Below, one piece after another: positions 26,492-36,012 of a DNA stretch of 64,000 bases. Source of the DNA: Pseudomonadota bacterium (GTDB lineage: Bacteria; Pseudomonadota; Alphaproteobacteria; Acetobacterales; Acetobacteraceae); assembly GCA_021845595.1 (NCBI GenBank), contig JAJZVV010000002.1, positions 62,001 through 126,000 of the forward strand. Reading direction: 5' to 3'. The notes under the pieces were generated by a model. It made no database searches, was not told the DNA's origin, and worked only from the letters and a program-made list of their open reading frames with translations. The position numbers and the translations under genes are program-made. The first letter of the stretch is position 1. Every line of letters starts with the position of its first letter.

Positions 26492-28301
26492 ACCGAGCGC
26501 GCGCGTCGTCGTGGTCGGTGCCGGGCCGGTCGGGCTGATCGCCGCCATCGAGCTGGCGCGCGCCGGGCTGCGGCCGGTGGTGCTCGATGCCAAGCCGGGG
26601 ATCGCCTGGAGCAGCCGGGCGACCTGCATCTCGCGCCGCAGCCTGGAGATCCTCGACCGCATCGGCGCCGGCCCGGCCTTCGCCGCGAAGGCGCTGCCAT
26701 GGTCGCGCGGGCGGACCTTCCACCGCGATCGGCTGGTGTTTCGGCTCGACATGCCGTTCGGGCCCGGCGACCGGCACGCGCCCTTCGTCAATCTCCAGCA
26801 ATGCTACACCGAGCAGTTCCTGCTCGACACGCTGAGTGCGCTCGGCGAGGCCGCCGAGCTGCGCTGGGACCATCGGCTCACGGGTCTGCGCCAGCAAGGG
26901 GATGGGGTGGACCTCACGGTCAATGGCCCGGAGGGGGACTATCCGCTGTGCGCCGAGTGGGTGGTCGCCGCCGATGGCGGGCGCTCCACCGTCCGCGACC
27001 TCATGGGCCTGAAACTCGAAGGCACGGCCTACGAAAGCCGCTACCTCATCGCGGACATCGCGGTCGAGGGCGCGAACTGGCCGGTGGAGCGCCATGTCTG
27101 GTTCGATTCCCCGGCGAATCCCGGCTCGACCGTGATCCTGCACGTGCAGCCGGACAATGTCTGGCGCATCGACTACCAGCTGCGCGACGAGGAGGACACC
27201 GAGGAGGCGCAGCGGGAGGAGAACGTGCGGGCACGGCTGCAGGCACAGCTCGACATGATGGGCGTGCGCGCACCCTGGCGGATCGTCTGGCGGAGCCTCT
27301 ACAAGGCGCTGGCGCTGTCGCTCGATTCCTATCGCCACGGCCGCGTGCTGTTCGCTGGCGACGCCGCCCATCTGGTGCCGATTTTCGGCGTGCGCGGGCT
27401 CAATTCCGGCATCGATGATGCGCATAATCTCGGCTGGAAGCTGGCGATGGTGGCGCGTGGCCAGGCGCCCGCTTCGCTGCTCGACAGCTACAGCCACGAG
27501 CGCCGCCGGGCGACGCGGGAAAACCTCGAACAGGCGACCAAGAGCACGTGGTTCATGTCCCCGCCCGGGCCGGGGTTCCGGCTGATGCGCGATGCCGCGC
27601 TGGTGCTCGCCGCCGAGCATGCCTGGGCGAGCTCACTCATCAATCCGCGCCAATCCTCCGCGCATGTCTATGACGATTCGCCCGCGGTGCTGGCCGATGC
27701 GACACCGTCCGCCGAGGGCGTCCCGCCGGGTGCGTCGCTGCCGAACCTGCCGCTCCCAACTGGCGGATTCCTGCACGACGCGCTGCCGGCGCAGGCGTTT
27801 TCACTGCTGGTCTTCACCGGCGGGCTGGACGCCGAAGCGATCGAGAGGCTGGCCGGCATCGGCGTGACGCTGCTGCGGGTTGGCGCCGGGCCCATCACCG
27901 ATCCGGATGGCGCACTCGCCGCACGCTTCGCCGCGCACCGTTTTCCCGTCTATCTCATCCGCCCCGATGAGCATGTCGCCGCGCGCTTCACGGCGGCCGA
28001 CCCGAATTTGGTTCGCGATGCGCTGGAGGTGGCGCTGGGCCGGCGGTGGAGCGACGCTCCGGCGCGGGAGGCGCGCGCGCCGGCACCGGTGACGCCGCAG
28101 GCTGGCGGGGTAGCGGCCGGCGCGCTTGGCCAGGATGGGCTGGAGGCTGTCTTCGCCGCCGCCAGCCGGGCGCTGAACGCCGCCGGCACGGCAGACGCGG
28201 CCTTCCTTGCTCGTCTCACGCTGCTGCTCGCCGAGGCGGTCGGCGATCCCGCGCGGGTGCTGACGCTGATCGCGGCGGCAAGGCCGGGGCCGCCGGGCTG
28301 A
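26481..28301 (+). CDS. FAD-dependent aromatic-ring monooxygenase (MhpA/PheA-type)
   Basis: 606 residues of the class A flavoprotein hydroxylase family. Seen: VVVVGAGPVGLIAAIELARAG (FAD Rossmann motif), VVAADGGRSTVRDLMG (DG motif binding both FAD and NADPH), RVLFAGDAAHLVPIFGVRGLNSGIDDA (GD motif), and a C-terminal thioredoxin-like domain. These enzymes hydroxylate phenols or hydroxyphenylpropionate. The only in-frame start is a GTG at 26481 that lacks its own ribosome site; the good site serves an ATG one frame off. Substrate unknown; no ring-cleavage dioxygenase is nearby. Confidence 0.85.
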   Translation: MHPEPSARVVVVGAGPVGLIAAIELARAGLRPVVLDAKPGIAWSSRATCISRRSLEILDRIGAGPAFAAKALPWSRGRTFHRDRLVFRLDMPFGPGDRHAPFVNLQQCYTEQFLLDTLSALGEAAELRWDHRLTGLRQQGDGVDLTVNGPEGDYPLCAEWVVAADGGRSTVRDLMGLKLEGTAYESRYLIADIAVEGANWPVERHVWFDSPANPGSTVILHVQPDNVWRIDYQLRDEEDTEEAQREENVRARLQAQLDMMGVRAPWRIVWRSLYKALALSLDSYRHGRVLFAGDAAHLVPIFGVRGLNSGIDDAHNLGWKLAMVARGQAPASLLDSYSHERRRATRENLEQATKSTWFMSPPGPGFRLMRDAALVLAAEHAWASSLINPRQSSAHVYDDSPAVLADATPSAEGVPPGASLPNLPLPTGGFLHDALPAQAFSLLVFTGGLDAEAIERLAGIGVTLLRVGAGPITDPDGALAARFAAHRFPVYLIRPDEHVAARFTAADPNLVRDALEVALGRRWSDAPAREARAPAPVTPQAGGVAAGALGQDGLEAVFAAASRALNAAGTADAAFLARLTLLLAEAVGDPARVLTLIAAARPGPPG

Positions 28302-28315
28302 ACCCCCATTCGGGA

Positions 28316-29836
28316 TCAGGCGTGTCCGGCCATGTGCTGGCCGATCAGCATGCGGTCCGCCGCCGCGGCGTCCGTCTCGTAGACCACGCGCCCGCCGGCC
28401 ATCACCAGGATGCGATCGGCCAGCTCCAGCAGCTCGTCGAGATCCTCGCTGACCAGCAGCACCGCGGTGCCACGGTTGCGTGCGGCGATGATCTGCGCGT
28501 GGATGTCCGCAACCGCTGCGAAATCGAGGCCGAACACGGGATTGGCGGCGATCAGGACATCCGCCTCGCGGCCGAGTTCGCGTCCCAGCACAGCCCGCTG
28601 CACATTGCCGCCGGAGAGCGTGCCGATCGGCGCGTCCGGAGACGGGGTCTTGACGCGGTAGCGCGCGATCAGCGCCTCGGCCTCGGTGCGCATCCGCCCG
28701 GCGCTGAGGAACTTGCCACGCGCCATCGGCGGCTGGTCGAAGCGCCGCAGAGCCATGTTCGCCGCGACGCTCATCGTGGCGACGGCAGCGTTGCGCAGCG
28801 GCTCCTCGGGCAGCACCGCGAGCCGGTGTGCCAGCATTTCGCGCCGCGTCGCGTGGTAGGGCGCGCCGTGGATGCGCACGGCACCGGCGCGCGCGCGGCG
28901 CTGCCCGGCGAGCACCTCTACCAGTTCGCTCTGGCCGTTGCCGGAAACTCCGGCGATGCCGACGATCTCGCCGGCGCGCACGGCGAGGCTGACGCCGCGC
29001 AGCGCCGCGGCCCCGGAATCGTCGACTGCTTCCAGCGCCTCCACCGTGACCAGGTGCGCCCCCGGCGCGCGCGCCGCGCGCGGCGCAGCCTCCGCGATGC
29101 GGTCCTCTCCCACCATCAGCCGCGCCATCGCCTCGACGCCGAGCGCGCCGACGGCCCCGCCGCCGGCGAGCCTGCCGCGCCGCAGCACGGTGACGGCATC
29201 GGCGAAAGCGAGCACCTCGCGGAATTTGTGCGTGATGATGAGAACGCTGATACGCCCGGAGCGGGCCATGCCGCGCAGCATCGCGAGCATCTCATCGGCC
29301 TCCTGCGGCGTGAGCACCGACGTCGGCTCGTCGAGGATGAGGAAGCGAGCATCGAGATAGAGCTGCTTGAGAATTTCCGCCTTCTGGCGTTCGCCTGCCG
29401 CCAGGGCGGCCACCGGCGTCGTCAGCCTGACGGTGAAGGGCATAGTGCGCAGAAACGCGTCTAGCCGCGCGCGCTCGGCGGACCAGTCGATCCGTCCCGC
29501 GCCAGGGGCCCGCGCAAGGACGAGATTTTCCAGCACCGTCATCGACGGCACCAAGGTGAAATGCTGGTAGACCATGCCGATGCCGTGCAGATGCGCATCG
29601 CGCGGCGAGCGGATCGTGATCTCGTGCCCGTCCAGCACCACTGCGCCGGAGTCCGGGCGATAATAGCCCATGACGCACTTGACCAGCGTGGACTTGCCGG
29701 CGCCGTTCTCGCCGAGCAGCGCGTGCACCGACCCCGCTTCGACGCGCATCGAGACGTTGTCCAGCGCGGCGAGCGCGCCAAAGCGCTTCTCCATCCCGAT
29801 CGCTTCGAGCGAAGATGCGCGCAGCGCGTCGGTCAT
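28316..29836 (-). CDS. BMP-type (nucleoside-like) ABC importer, double ATPase
   Basis: 506 residues with two ABC domains. The first has Walker [10 protein letters not shown] and LDEPTSVL. In the second, Walker A reads GVSGNGQS (no Lys), the signature [15 protein letters not shown] is good, and Walker B is degenerate ([13 protein letters not shown]), as usual in RbsA/YufO-like ATPases. The ATG at 29836 overlaps the BiuH stop by 4 bp. It is the last gene of a six-gene operon and powers the permeases encoded at 31526-33540. Confidence 0.92.
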   Translation of the reverse strand: MTDALRASSLEAIGMEKRFGALAALDNVSMRVEAGSVHALLGENGAGKSTLVKCVMGYYRPDSGAVVLDGHEITIRSPRDAHLHGIGMVYQHFTLVPSMTVLENLVLARAPGAGRIDWSAERARLDAFLRTMPFTVRLTTPVAALAAGERQKAEILKQLYLDARFLILDEPTSVLTPQEADEMLAMLRGMARSGRISVLIITHKFREVLAFADAVTVLRRGRLAGGGAVGALGVEAMARLMVGEDRIAEAAPRAARAPGAHLVTVEALEAVDDSGAAALRGVSLAVRAGEIVGIAGVSGNGQSELVEVLAGQRRARAGAVRIHGAPYHATRREMLAHRLAVLPEEPLRNAAVATMSVAANMALRRFDQPPMARGKFLSAGRMRTEAEALIARYRVKTPSPDAPIGTLSGGNVQRAVLGRELGREADVLIAANPVFGLDFAAVADIHAQIIAARNRGTAVLLVSEDLDELLELADRILVMAGGRVVYETDAAAADRMLIGQHMAGHA

Positions 29837-30516
29837 GGCAGATGCGCGAGGTATTCGGCCGAATTCGAGACGGTGCCGAACACGCCGCCTTGCATCTTGA
29901 TCATGCGGATGGCGTGCGCGTGGTTCGCCGCGTCGGTCGCGCCGCAGCAATCCTCCAGCAACAGGCACTCGAAGCCGCGATCATTCGCCTCGCGCATCGT
30001 GGTGTGGACACAGACATCGGTGGTGATGCCGGTCAGCACGATGTTGCGGATGCCGCGCAGCCGCAGGATCAGTTCGAGATCGGTGGCGCAGAACGAGCCC
30101 TTGCCGGGCTTGTCGATGATCACCTCGTCCGGTGCGGGCGCGAGATCGGGGATGATTTCCCAGCCCGGCTCGCCGCGCACGAGAATCCTGCCGCATGGCC
30201 CGGGATCACCGATGCCCGCGCCGATGCGCCGCGACCGCCAGCGCTTGTTCTCCGGCAGGTCGGACAGGTCCGGCCGGTGACCTTCGCGCGTGTGGAACAC
30301 ATGGTAGCCCTTGGCGCGCATCGAACGAAGTACCGCTGCGATCGGCGCGATCGGCGCGCGCGTCAGCGAGAGGTCGTAGCCCATGCGATCGACATAGCCA
30401 CCGATGCCGCAGAAATCGGTCTGCATGTCGATGACGATCAGCGCCGTGTTGGCCGGCCGGAGATCCCCATCGAACGGCCAGGGATAGGGATCGGCCGGGA
30501 TCTGGCCTTCGCTCAT
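29833..30516 (-). CDS. biuH: Biuret amidohydrolase
   Basis: Isochorismatase-fold cysteine hydrolase of 227 residues, predicted to cleave biuret to allophanate and ammonia. Triad: Asp30 (VIDMQTDF), Lys136 (DKPGKGSF), Cys169 (TTDVCVHTT). Spacing and the flanking [39 protein letters not shown] and [11 protein letters not shown] match the Rhizobium biuret hydrolase as I remember it. It overlaps both neighbours by 4 bp. Its product would feed the allophanate hydrolase at 21604-23319. Ureidoacrylate amidohydrolase (RutB) is the alternative, but no other rut genes are present. Confidence 0.78.
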   Translation of the reverse strand: MSEGQIPADPYPWPFDGDLRPANTALIVIDMQTDFCGIGGYVDRMGYDLSLTRAPIAPIAAVLRSMRAKGYHVFHTREGHRPDLSDLPENKRWRSRRIGAGIGDPGPCGRILVRGEPGWEIIPDLAPAPDEVIIDKPGKGSFCATDLELILRLRGIRNIVLTGITTDVCVHTTMREANDRGFECLLLEDCCGATDAANHAHAIRMIKMQGGVFGTVSNSAEYLAHLP

Positions 30517-31511
30517 GTTATCTCTCCGTATCGGCGGGTCGGTGCGGGGAAGCCGCAGGATGTTCCGTCCGTGACACGGACGCTCTCCTCCCATGGCAGA
30601 CGGTAGCGTCCGGCCACGAGGTCCTGCATGTAGGTGTAGGGGCAATCCCCGGCGCCGCCGGCGACGGCCGTGTAGCCGCGATGACCGAACTGATAGATGT
30701 TGTTTTCCACACCCCAGTGCGCACGCGCCTCGCGGATCAGGTCCGGGCGCAGCTCCGCAGCGACGATCTCGTCGGCGAAGCCGCCGCCCTCCGCGAGGAT
30801 CGTGCCGTCGAAATTGCACAGCATGGCCTCGCCCATCGAGTTGAACGTGCCATCGCTGCCACACATGCACACGCTCGCCGTCGCCATCAGATTGCAGAAG
30901 GCGTTGGCCTGGTTGGTGATGCGCCAGGCGTGGCGGATCGGCGCGGTGTAGCCGGCGGTGCGGAGCATGATCTCCGCACCCTTGTAGGCGGCCTCGCGGG
31001 CCATTTCGGGAAACATCCCGTCGTGGCAGATGATGAGTGCGAGCTTCGAGCCGTTCGGCCCGTCGCAGACTGGAATGCCGAGATCGCCTGGCTCCCACGG
31101 CTCGACCGGGACCCAAGGGTGCAGCTTGCGATAATAGAGGCGTACTTCCCCCGCATCGTCGATGATGATGCCGGTGTTGTAGGGATTGCCGTGCGGGTTG
31201 AACTCCATCAGCGAGAAGCAGCCCCAGATCCGGTGCTCGCGGCAGGCGGCGCGGAACGCCGCGACCTCGGGTCCGTCCATTCGGCACATGATTGCCGGAT
31301 TGGTGTCCATGGACAGGCCGTGCAGCGCGTATTCTGGAAACACGACGATGTCCATTCCCGCGAGCCCGCGCCGCGCCTTACCGACCATGGCGCAGATTTT
31401 CAGCGTCTGCGCCGCCAGGTCTTGGGCCGTCGAGACCACAGGCAATGCCAGCTGTACCAGCCCGACGACGACGCCGTTCGGTGATTTGTTCAGCCCGCCA
31501 AGGCCACTCAT
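30513..31511 (-). CDS. amiF: Formamidase
   Basis: Nitrilase-fold amidase hydrolysing formamide to formate and ammonia. 332 residues with the triad Glu60 (VVFPEY), Lys129 (YYRKLHPW) and Cys162 ([10 protein letters not shown]). The opening [19 protein letters not shown] and the segments [20 protein letters not shown] and [17 protein letters not shown] follow bacterial AmiF closely. The ATG at 31511 has GGAGG upstream. Placed between transporter genes, so its substrate or its precursor is probably imported. A wider aliphatic amidase is less likely. Confidence 0.92.
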   Translation of the reverse strand: MSGLGGLNKSPNGVVVGLVQLALPVVSTAQDLAAQTLKICAMVGKARRGLAGMDIVVFPEYALHGLSMDTNPAIMCRMDGPEVAAFRAACREHRIWGCFSLMEFNPHGNPYNTGIIIDDAGEVRLYYRKLHPWVPVEPWEPGDLGIPVCDGPNGSKLALIICHDGMFPEMAREAAYKGAEIMLRTAGYTAPIRHAWRITNQANAFCNLMATASVCMCGSDGTFNSMGEAMLCNFDGTILAEGGGFADEIVAAELRPDLIREARAHWGVENNIYQFGHRGYTAVAGGAGDCPYTYMQDLVAGRYRLPWEESVRVTDGTSCGFPAPTRRYGEIT

Positions 31512-31525
31512 CGCATTTTCCTCCC

Positions 31526-32446
31526 TCACCGTGTGATGCTCAACTCACCTGGCGCGCCGGCCAGGGTGCGGTCGGGCGAGCAGGAGACGATCATGATCAG
31601 CAATGTCACCATGTAGGGCAAGGCGTTGAACAGGTGGTAGAAGCCGGTGACCCCGATGGCCTGCAGCGCTGGCCCCAGCGCGCCGGCGCCGCCGAACAGA
31701 AGCGAGGCCCAGAGGCAGCCCATCGGGTTCCAGCGCGCGAAGATGACCAGCGCCACTGCGGTGATGCCCTGGCCGCTGGACAGTCCCTCGTTCCAGCTCC
31801 CCGGATAGTAGAGCGAGAGGAACGAGCCGCCGATTCCCGCCATCGCTCCCCCGAAAGCGGTCGCGGCGAGGCGAACCAGGCGCGGCGAATAGCCCATCGC
31901 GCGCGCTGCGTCCTCGCTGTCGCCAACCATGCGCAGCACCAGGCCGGTGCCGGAGTTGCGCAGCATCGAGACCAGGGCGGGGGCAAGCGCCACGCCGATA
32001 AAGAACAGCGCGTTCACCCTCAGCGCCGAGCGGATGGCCGGACTCGTGCTCCAGAAGCCGAGATCTAGCGCGGGCAGTTCGGGCGCCTTTGGCTCGATGA
32101 AGGGTTTGCCCAGATAGAAGGCTAGGCCGGTGCCGAAGAGCATCATCGCGATCCCGACGGCGATCGGGTTGACCCGCGGCAGCGAGCAGATCGCTGCGTG
32201 CAACACACCGAGTAGCGCGCCGACCAGGGCGGCGGCGAGCACGCCAAGCCATGGCGAGCCGGTGAGCCAAGCGATCGCGAAACCGCTCATCGCGCCCATC
32301 ACCAGCGTGCCTTCCAGCCCGAGATTGACCCGCCCACTCTTCTCGGTGACGAGTTCGCCAAGGCTGACGAACAGGAACGGCGTGGAGACGCGAATAGCGC
32401 CGGCGAGTACCGCGACCGGGACGCCCCACCAGCCGATCCCGCTCAC
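31526..32446 (-). CDS. BMP-type ABC importer, permease 2
   Basis: 306-residue inner-membrane permease of the BPD_transp_2 family (YufQ-like). Helices run throughout, with LGELVTEKSGRVNLGLEGTLVMGAM near the start, a hallmark of the second permease in this transporter type, and EDAARAMGYSPRLVRLAATAFGGAMAG, the ATPase-contact loop. GTG start at 32446 overlapping the upstream permease stop (GTGA). Downstream lies formamidase, 15 bp away. Confidence 0.9.
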   Translation of the reverse strand: MSGIGWWGVPVAVLAGAIRVSTPFLFVSLGELVTEKSGRVNLGLEGTLVMGAMSGFAIAWLTGSPWLGVLAAALVGALLGVLHAAICSLPRVNPIAVGIAMMLFGTGLAFYLGKPFIEPKAPELPALDLGFWSTSPAIRSALRVNALFFIGVALAPALVSMLRNSGTGLVLRMVGDSEDAARAMGYSPRLVRLAATAFGGAMAGIGGSFLSLYYPGSWNEGLSSGQGITAVALVIFARWNPMGCLWASLLFGGAGALGPALQAIGVTGFYHLFNALPYMVTLLIMIVSCSPDRTLAGAPGELSITR

Positions 32447-33540
32447 GCGCCACCCGCGTGCGCCGGACGCACCGGCTCCGGTGCGGCGCGTGGCGCCCGT
32501 GGGCGCAGCGTCAGCCGCAGCCTGCCCTGCAGCGTTTCGCTCGCGAGCAGCATGATGAACAGCAGGCCGCGCAGCACGGTGATGGTCGCATCCGGCAGTT
32601 GCAGACGCTGCTCGAGCAATCCGCCGCTCGCTTCCAGCCCGCCCATCAGCACCGCGACCGGGATGACCGCGAGCGGGTTCTGGCGTGCCAGGAAAGCGAC
32701 GAGGATGCCGGTGTAGCCGTAGCCCACGGCGAGATCCGCGCTCGCTGCGCCCTGCACCGCGGCCACTTCGACCATGCCGGCAAGCCCCGTCGCCGCCCCG
32801 GCGAGCGCGGTGACGATGAGGATGAGGCGGCCCACCGGCAAGCCGACCAGCCGGCCGGCGCGTGCATTGGCACCGACCACGCGCGCGGCGAATCCCCAGG
32901 TGGTATGGAAGACGAAAACATAGGCCAGGACACAGAAGATCAGTCCGAGAACGAGGCCGAGATGGACGTTGGTGCCGGGGATCGTGCCGAGCATCAGCGC
33001 GTCGGGCAGCGACCGGGTCGAAGGCTTGTTCAGGCTGGCGGGATCGCGCATCGCGCCTTCGACGAGCTGATCGCAGACGGCGATGGAAATGTAGGCGATC
33101 AGCAGCGAGGAGATCGTTTCGTTCACGCCGCGCCAATGGCGCAGCGCGCCGCAGGCGGCGACGAGCGCGGCGCCGGTCGCCATGCCGGCGAGCGCCATGC
33201 CGGTGAGCACGGCGACGGCGGGCAAGCCGAGGGCGGCAAGTGGGAGCCCGGCAGCGATGGCAGCGACGCCACCGGCGACGAAGCCGCCCTCCGCCCCGAT
33301 GACGATCAGCCCGATCTGCGCCGGCAGCGCCATGCCGAGTGCGGTGAGCAGCAGCGGCGCAGCGCGCACCAGCGTATTCTGCCAGGAGAACCATGTGCCG
33401 AAAGCGCCGAGATAGATCAGCCCGTAGGCCCGCAGCGGATCGGCGCCGGCGGCAAGCAGGAACAGCGCGAATGCGGCGACAGTGGCAAGCAGCGCCACCA
33501 GCGGTGGCGCCGCCGCTTCCGCCAGCCGCACCAGCCGCAT
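32443..33540 (-). CDS. BMP-type ABC importer, permease 1
   Basis: 365-residue permease (YufP-like) with about ten helices. Motifs: RAAPLLLTALGMALPAQIGLIVIGAEGGFVAGG, and RLVGLPVGRLILIVTALAGAATGLAGMVEV near the middle. The ATG at 33540 places the start 10 bp after the binding-protein stop; one 13 codons earlier would overlap that gene. The C-terminus is Arg/Pro-rich. Confidence 0.9.
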   Translation of the reverse strand: MRLVRLAEAAAPPLVALLATVAAFALFLLAAGADPLRAYGLIYLGAFGTWFSWQNTLVRAAPLLLTALGMALPAQIGLIVIGAEGGFVAGGVAAIAAGLPLAALGLPAVAVLTGMALAGMATGAALVAACGALRHWRGVNETISSLLIAYISIAVCDQLVEGAMRDPASLNKPSTRSLPDALMLGTIPGTNVHLGLVLGLIFCVLAYVFVFHTTWGFAARVVGANARAGRLVGLPVGRLILIVTALAGAATGLAGMVEVAAVQGAASADLAVGYGYTGILVAFLARQNPLAVIPVAVLMGGLEASGGLLEQRLQLPDATITVLRGLLFIMLLASETLQGRLRLTLRPRAPRAAPEPVRPAHAGGA

Positions 33541-33550
33541 CGCCCCGGCC

Positions 33551-34675
33551 TCAGCTGGTGCTGCCGATGACGCCGGCAACGAGATAGTTCATCTGCTCCA
33601 GCACGAGGTCGAATTCGTCGACCGTCGTCCCGGCGCCGATGACGGTATTGCCCTTGTTGTCCTTGAGCGGTCCTTTGAACACCGCGAAATTGCCGGCCAT
33701 GAACTGCGCCCGCACGCCATCGGCCTGCTTGCGCGCTGCCTCGGGAACGATCGCGTTGTAGGCGGAGTTGCGCACGAACCCCTCGCGAAATCCGCCGCGG
33801 ATCATGTTGGGGAGAGTCTTGCCGGCGATGAGATCGCCGACCAGGCGTGGATAGAGCCCGGTCCAATTCCATTCCGCGCCGGTGAGATAGGCTTTGGGCG
33901 CCAGCACCGCTTGGTTGGTGTGATAGCCGGTGCAGAAGATGCCGCGCTTCTCCGCTGTCTCCATCACCACTTTTGGACTGTCCACGTGGCAGGTGAGAAC
34001 ATCCGCACCCTGATCGGCGAGGCTGTTCGCCGCTTCGGCCTCGCGCACGGGCAGGAACCAGTCACCGGTGAAGACGACGGTGGTGCTGATCGATGGGTCG
34101 ACGCTCTGCGCGCCGAGGGTGAAGGCATTGATGTTGCGCAGCACCTGCGGGATCGGCTTGGCGGCGACGAAGCCGAGCTTCTTGGTTTTGCTCATGTGCC
34201 CGGCGACGATGCCCGCGGTGTAGACCGCCTGGCTGATGAAGCCGAAATAGGAATGGGCGTTGAGCGGCTCGCCCTCCTTCCACAGGCCTCCGGCGTGAAG
34301 GAACTGCACCTTCGGCTTGCTCTTCGCCAGGCGCAGCACGAACGGATCGAAATAGCCGAACGAGGTCGGGAACAGGATCGAGGCGCCGTCGAGATTGATC
34401 ATCCCATCCATGGTGTTCTGCACCGCCACCGTCTCCGGCACGCGGGCCTGCTCCAGCACGGTGACGCCTTGCATCTTGCGCACGGCGGCGGCGCCCTCGG
34501 CGTGGGCCTGGTTGTAGCCATAGTCATTGGCGGTGCCGACATAGATGAAACCGACCACGGCCTTGTCCGCGGCGCGAGCTTGCCGTCCCGCCAAAGGCCC
34601 GGCCACCAGACCCGCCGTCCCGACGCCGAGCCCGGCGAGTACTGCCCGCCGGGAAAACCCACTACCGGATGCCAT
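33551..34675 (-). CDS. BMP-family substrate-binding protein of ABC importer
   Basis: 374 residues of the basic-membrane-protein (BmpA/PnrA) family, known to bind nucleosides and related nitrogenous compounds. The N-terminus has a twin-arginine-like signal (FSRRAVLAGLGVGTAGLVAGP) with cleavage near ARA-AD. Domain motifs: GYNQAHAEGAAAVRK, FGYFDPFVLRLAK, GIFCTGYHTNQAVLAPKAYL, EWNWTGLYPRLV. The ATG at 34675 follows GGAAGGAAG. First gene of the operon; the presence of biuH and amiF suggests the ligand is a small ureido or amide compound. That is inference. Confidence 0.88.
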   Translation of the reverse strand: MASGSGFSRRAVLAGLGVGTAGLVAGPLAGRQARAADKAVVGFIYVGTANDYGYNQAHAEGAAAVRKMQGVTVLEQARVPETVAVQNTMDGMINLDGASILFPTSFGYFDPFVLRLAKSKPKVQFLHAGGLWKEGEPLNAHSYFGFISQAVYTAGIVAGHMSKTKKLGFVAAKPIPQVLRNINAFTLGAQSVDPSISTTVVFTGDWFLPVREAEAANSLADQGADVLTCHVDSPKVVMETAEKRGIFCTGYHTNQAVLAPKAYLTGAEWNWTGLYPRLVGDLIAGKTLPNMIRGGFREGFVRNSAYNAIVPEAARKQADGVRAQFMAGNFAVFKGPLKDNKGNTVIGAGTTVDEFDLVLEQMNYLVAGVIGSTS

Positions 34676-34917
34676 TCCGTCTTCCTTCCCTCCGCATGCC
34701 GTTTTCACGCTCGGAAACCCTCGAAGCAAAGTGCGTGCCAGATCTGCCGCGGCCTATCGCCGATGGTGGGATCGAATGCGGCTGGCCCAAGGATGCGCGC
34801 GTGCCCAATTCCGAAGCATCCGCTACGCCGGTGACTGCGTCTGCGGCAGACGGCGCGTCTTGCCCGCCCAGCGTCCGCGGCTAGACTGCGGCCTCCATGG
34901 AGGAAACGGAGGCGGCA
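34676..34917. other. Divergent intergenic region
   Basis: Lies between the start of the BMP importer operon (leftward) and the alpha-hydroxyacid oxidase (rightward), so promoters for both should be here. No consensus -35/-10 pair, riboswitch-like fold or strong palindrome stood out. Confidence 0.6.
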
Positions 34918-36012
34918 ATGGCCGAGGCCGACGAACTTGCCCAGCGCTTCCAGGCGCTGCACGAATTCCTGCCGGCGGCCGAGGCGGCGCTGTCGCGTGA
35001 GATCTGGGGCTATCTCATCGGTGGCACGGAGACCGAGACCACCGTCGCGCGCAACCGCGCCGCGCTGGACGCGCTGGCCTTTCGTCCGCGCGTTCTGCGC
35101 GATGTCTCCCGCATCGATGCCTCGGCGCGCTTTCTCGGCAAGTCCATCCGCCTGCCGGTGGCCCTGGCGCCGATCGGCTCGCTCGAATCCTTCCATCCCG
35201 ATGCCGGCGCGGCGGTGGCGCGCGCCGCTGGGGCCTTCGGCGTGCCCTTCTGCCTCAGTTCGGTCACCCAGCCGGGGCTCGAAGCCGCCGCGGCGGTTGC
35301 GAGCGGGCCGCGGGTCTATCAGCTCTATGTGCGCGGCGACGGCGCCTGGGTGGACGAACACCTGCGCCGCGCCATCGCGGCCGGCTACGACGCGTTCTGC
35401 CTCACCGTCGATACCGCCCAGTACAGCCGCCGTGAGCGGGATATCGCCAACCGTTTCGACAAGCCCTGGCGGCGCAATCCGCAGGGGCTGGCGTTCCAGG
35501 CGGCGCTCAACTGGCACGACGTGGCGCGCCTGCGCGACCGGCACGCCATCCCGCTGATGCTGAAGGGTATCGCCACCGCGGAGGATGCCGCGCGCGCCGC
35601 GGAACTCGGTGTCGCGTTCGTCTATGTCTCCAATCATGGCGGGCGGCAGCTCGATCACGGCCTGGGGACGATGACCGTTCTGCCCGAAATCGTCGCTGCG
35701 CTGCGCGGGCGGGCCCGCATCGTCATCGATGGCGGCTTCTGCCGCGGCACCGATATCGTCAAGGCGATCGCCCTTGGCGCCGATCTCGTCGGCATCGGGC
35801 GGCTGTTCTGCTACGGGCTCGCCGCCGCCGGCGCGCCGGGCATCCTGCGCGTGCTCGAACTGCTGGAGGAGGAAGTGCGCATCGCCCTCGGACTGCTCGG
35901 GGTCACCAGGCTCGACCAACTCCACCCCGGGCTGCTCGCCGCGACGCAGCCGGTGATCGCGCCACATGTCCACAGCGCCTTCCCTTTGCGCGAATTCGGA
36001 CGCGATCGGTGA
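34918..36012 (+). CDS. FMN-dependent alpha-hydroxyacid oxidase/dehydrogenase
   Basis: 364 residues of the glycolate oxidase/lactate dehydrogenase/mandelate dehydrogenase family. Seen: LPVALAPIGSLESFHPDA, VYQLYV, CLTVDT, LMLKGI (FMN-contacting Lys), YVSNHGGRQLDH (catalytic His and substrate Arg), and DGGFCRGTDIVKAIALGADLVGIGR (phosphate site). The ATG at 34918 has GGAGG 6-7 nt upstream; an ATG at 34897 lacks one. The next gene, an oxaloacetate-decarboxylase-like enzyme, overlaps by 4 bp, so the two probably act on successive 2-hydroxy/2-keto acids. Substrate undetermined. Confidence 0.88.
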   Translation: MAEADELAQRFQALHEFLPAAEAALSREIWGYLIGGTETETTVARNRAALDALAFRPRVLRDVSRIDASARFLGKSIRLPVALAPIGSLESFHPDAGAAVARAAGAFGVPFCLSSVTQPGLEAAAAVASGPRVYQLYVRGDGAWVDEHLRRAIAAGYDAFCLTVDTAQYSRRERDIANRFDKPWRRNPQGLAFQAALNWHDVARLRDRHAIPLMLKGIATAEDAARAAELGVAFVYVSNHGGRQLDHGLGTMTVLPEIVAALRGRARIVIDGGFCRGTDIVKAIALGADLVGIGRLFCYGLAAAGAPGILRVLELLEEEVRIALGLLGVTRLDQLHPGLLAATQPVIAPHVHSAFPLREFGRDR

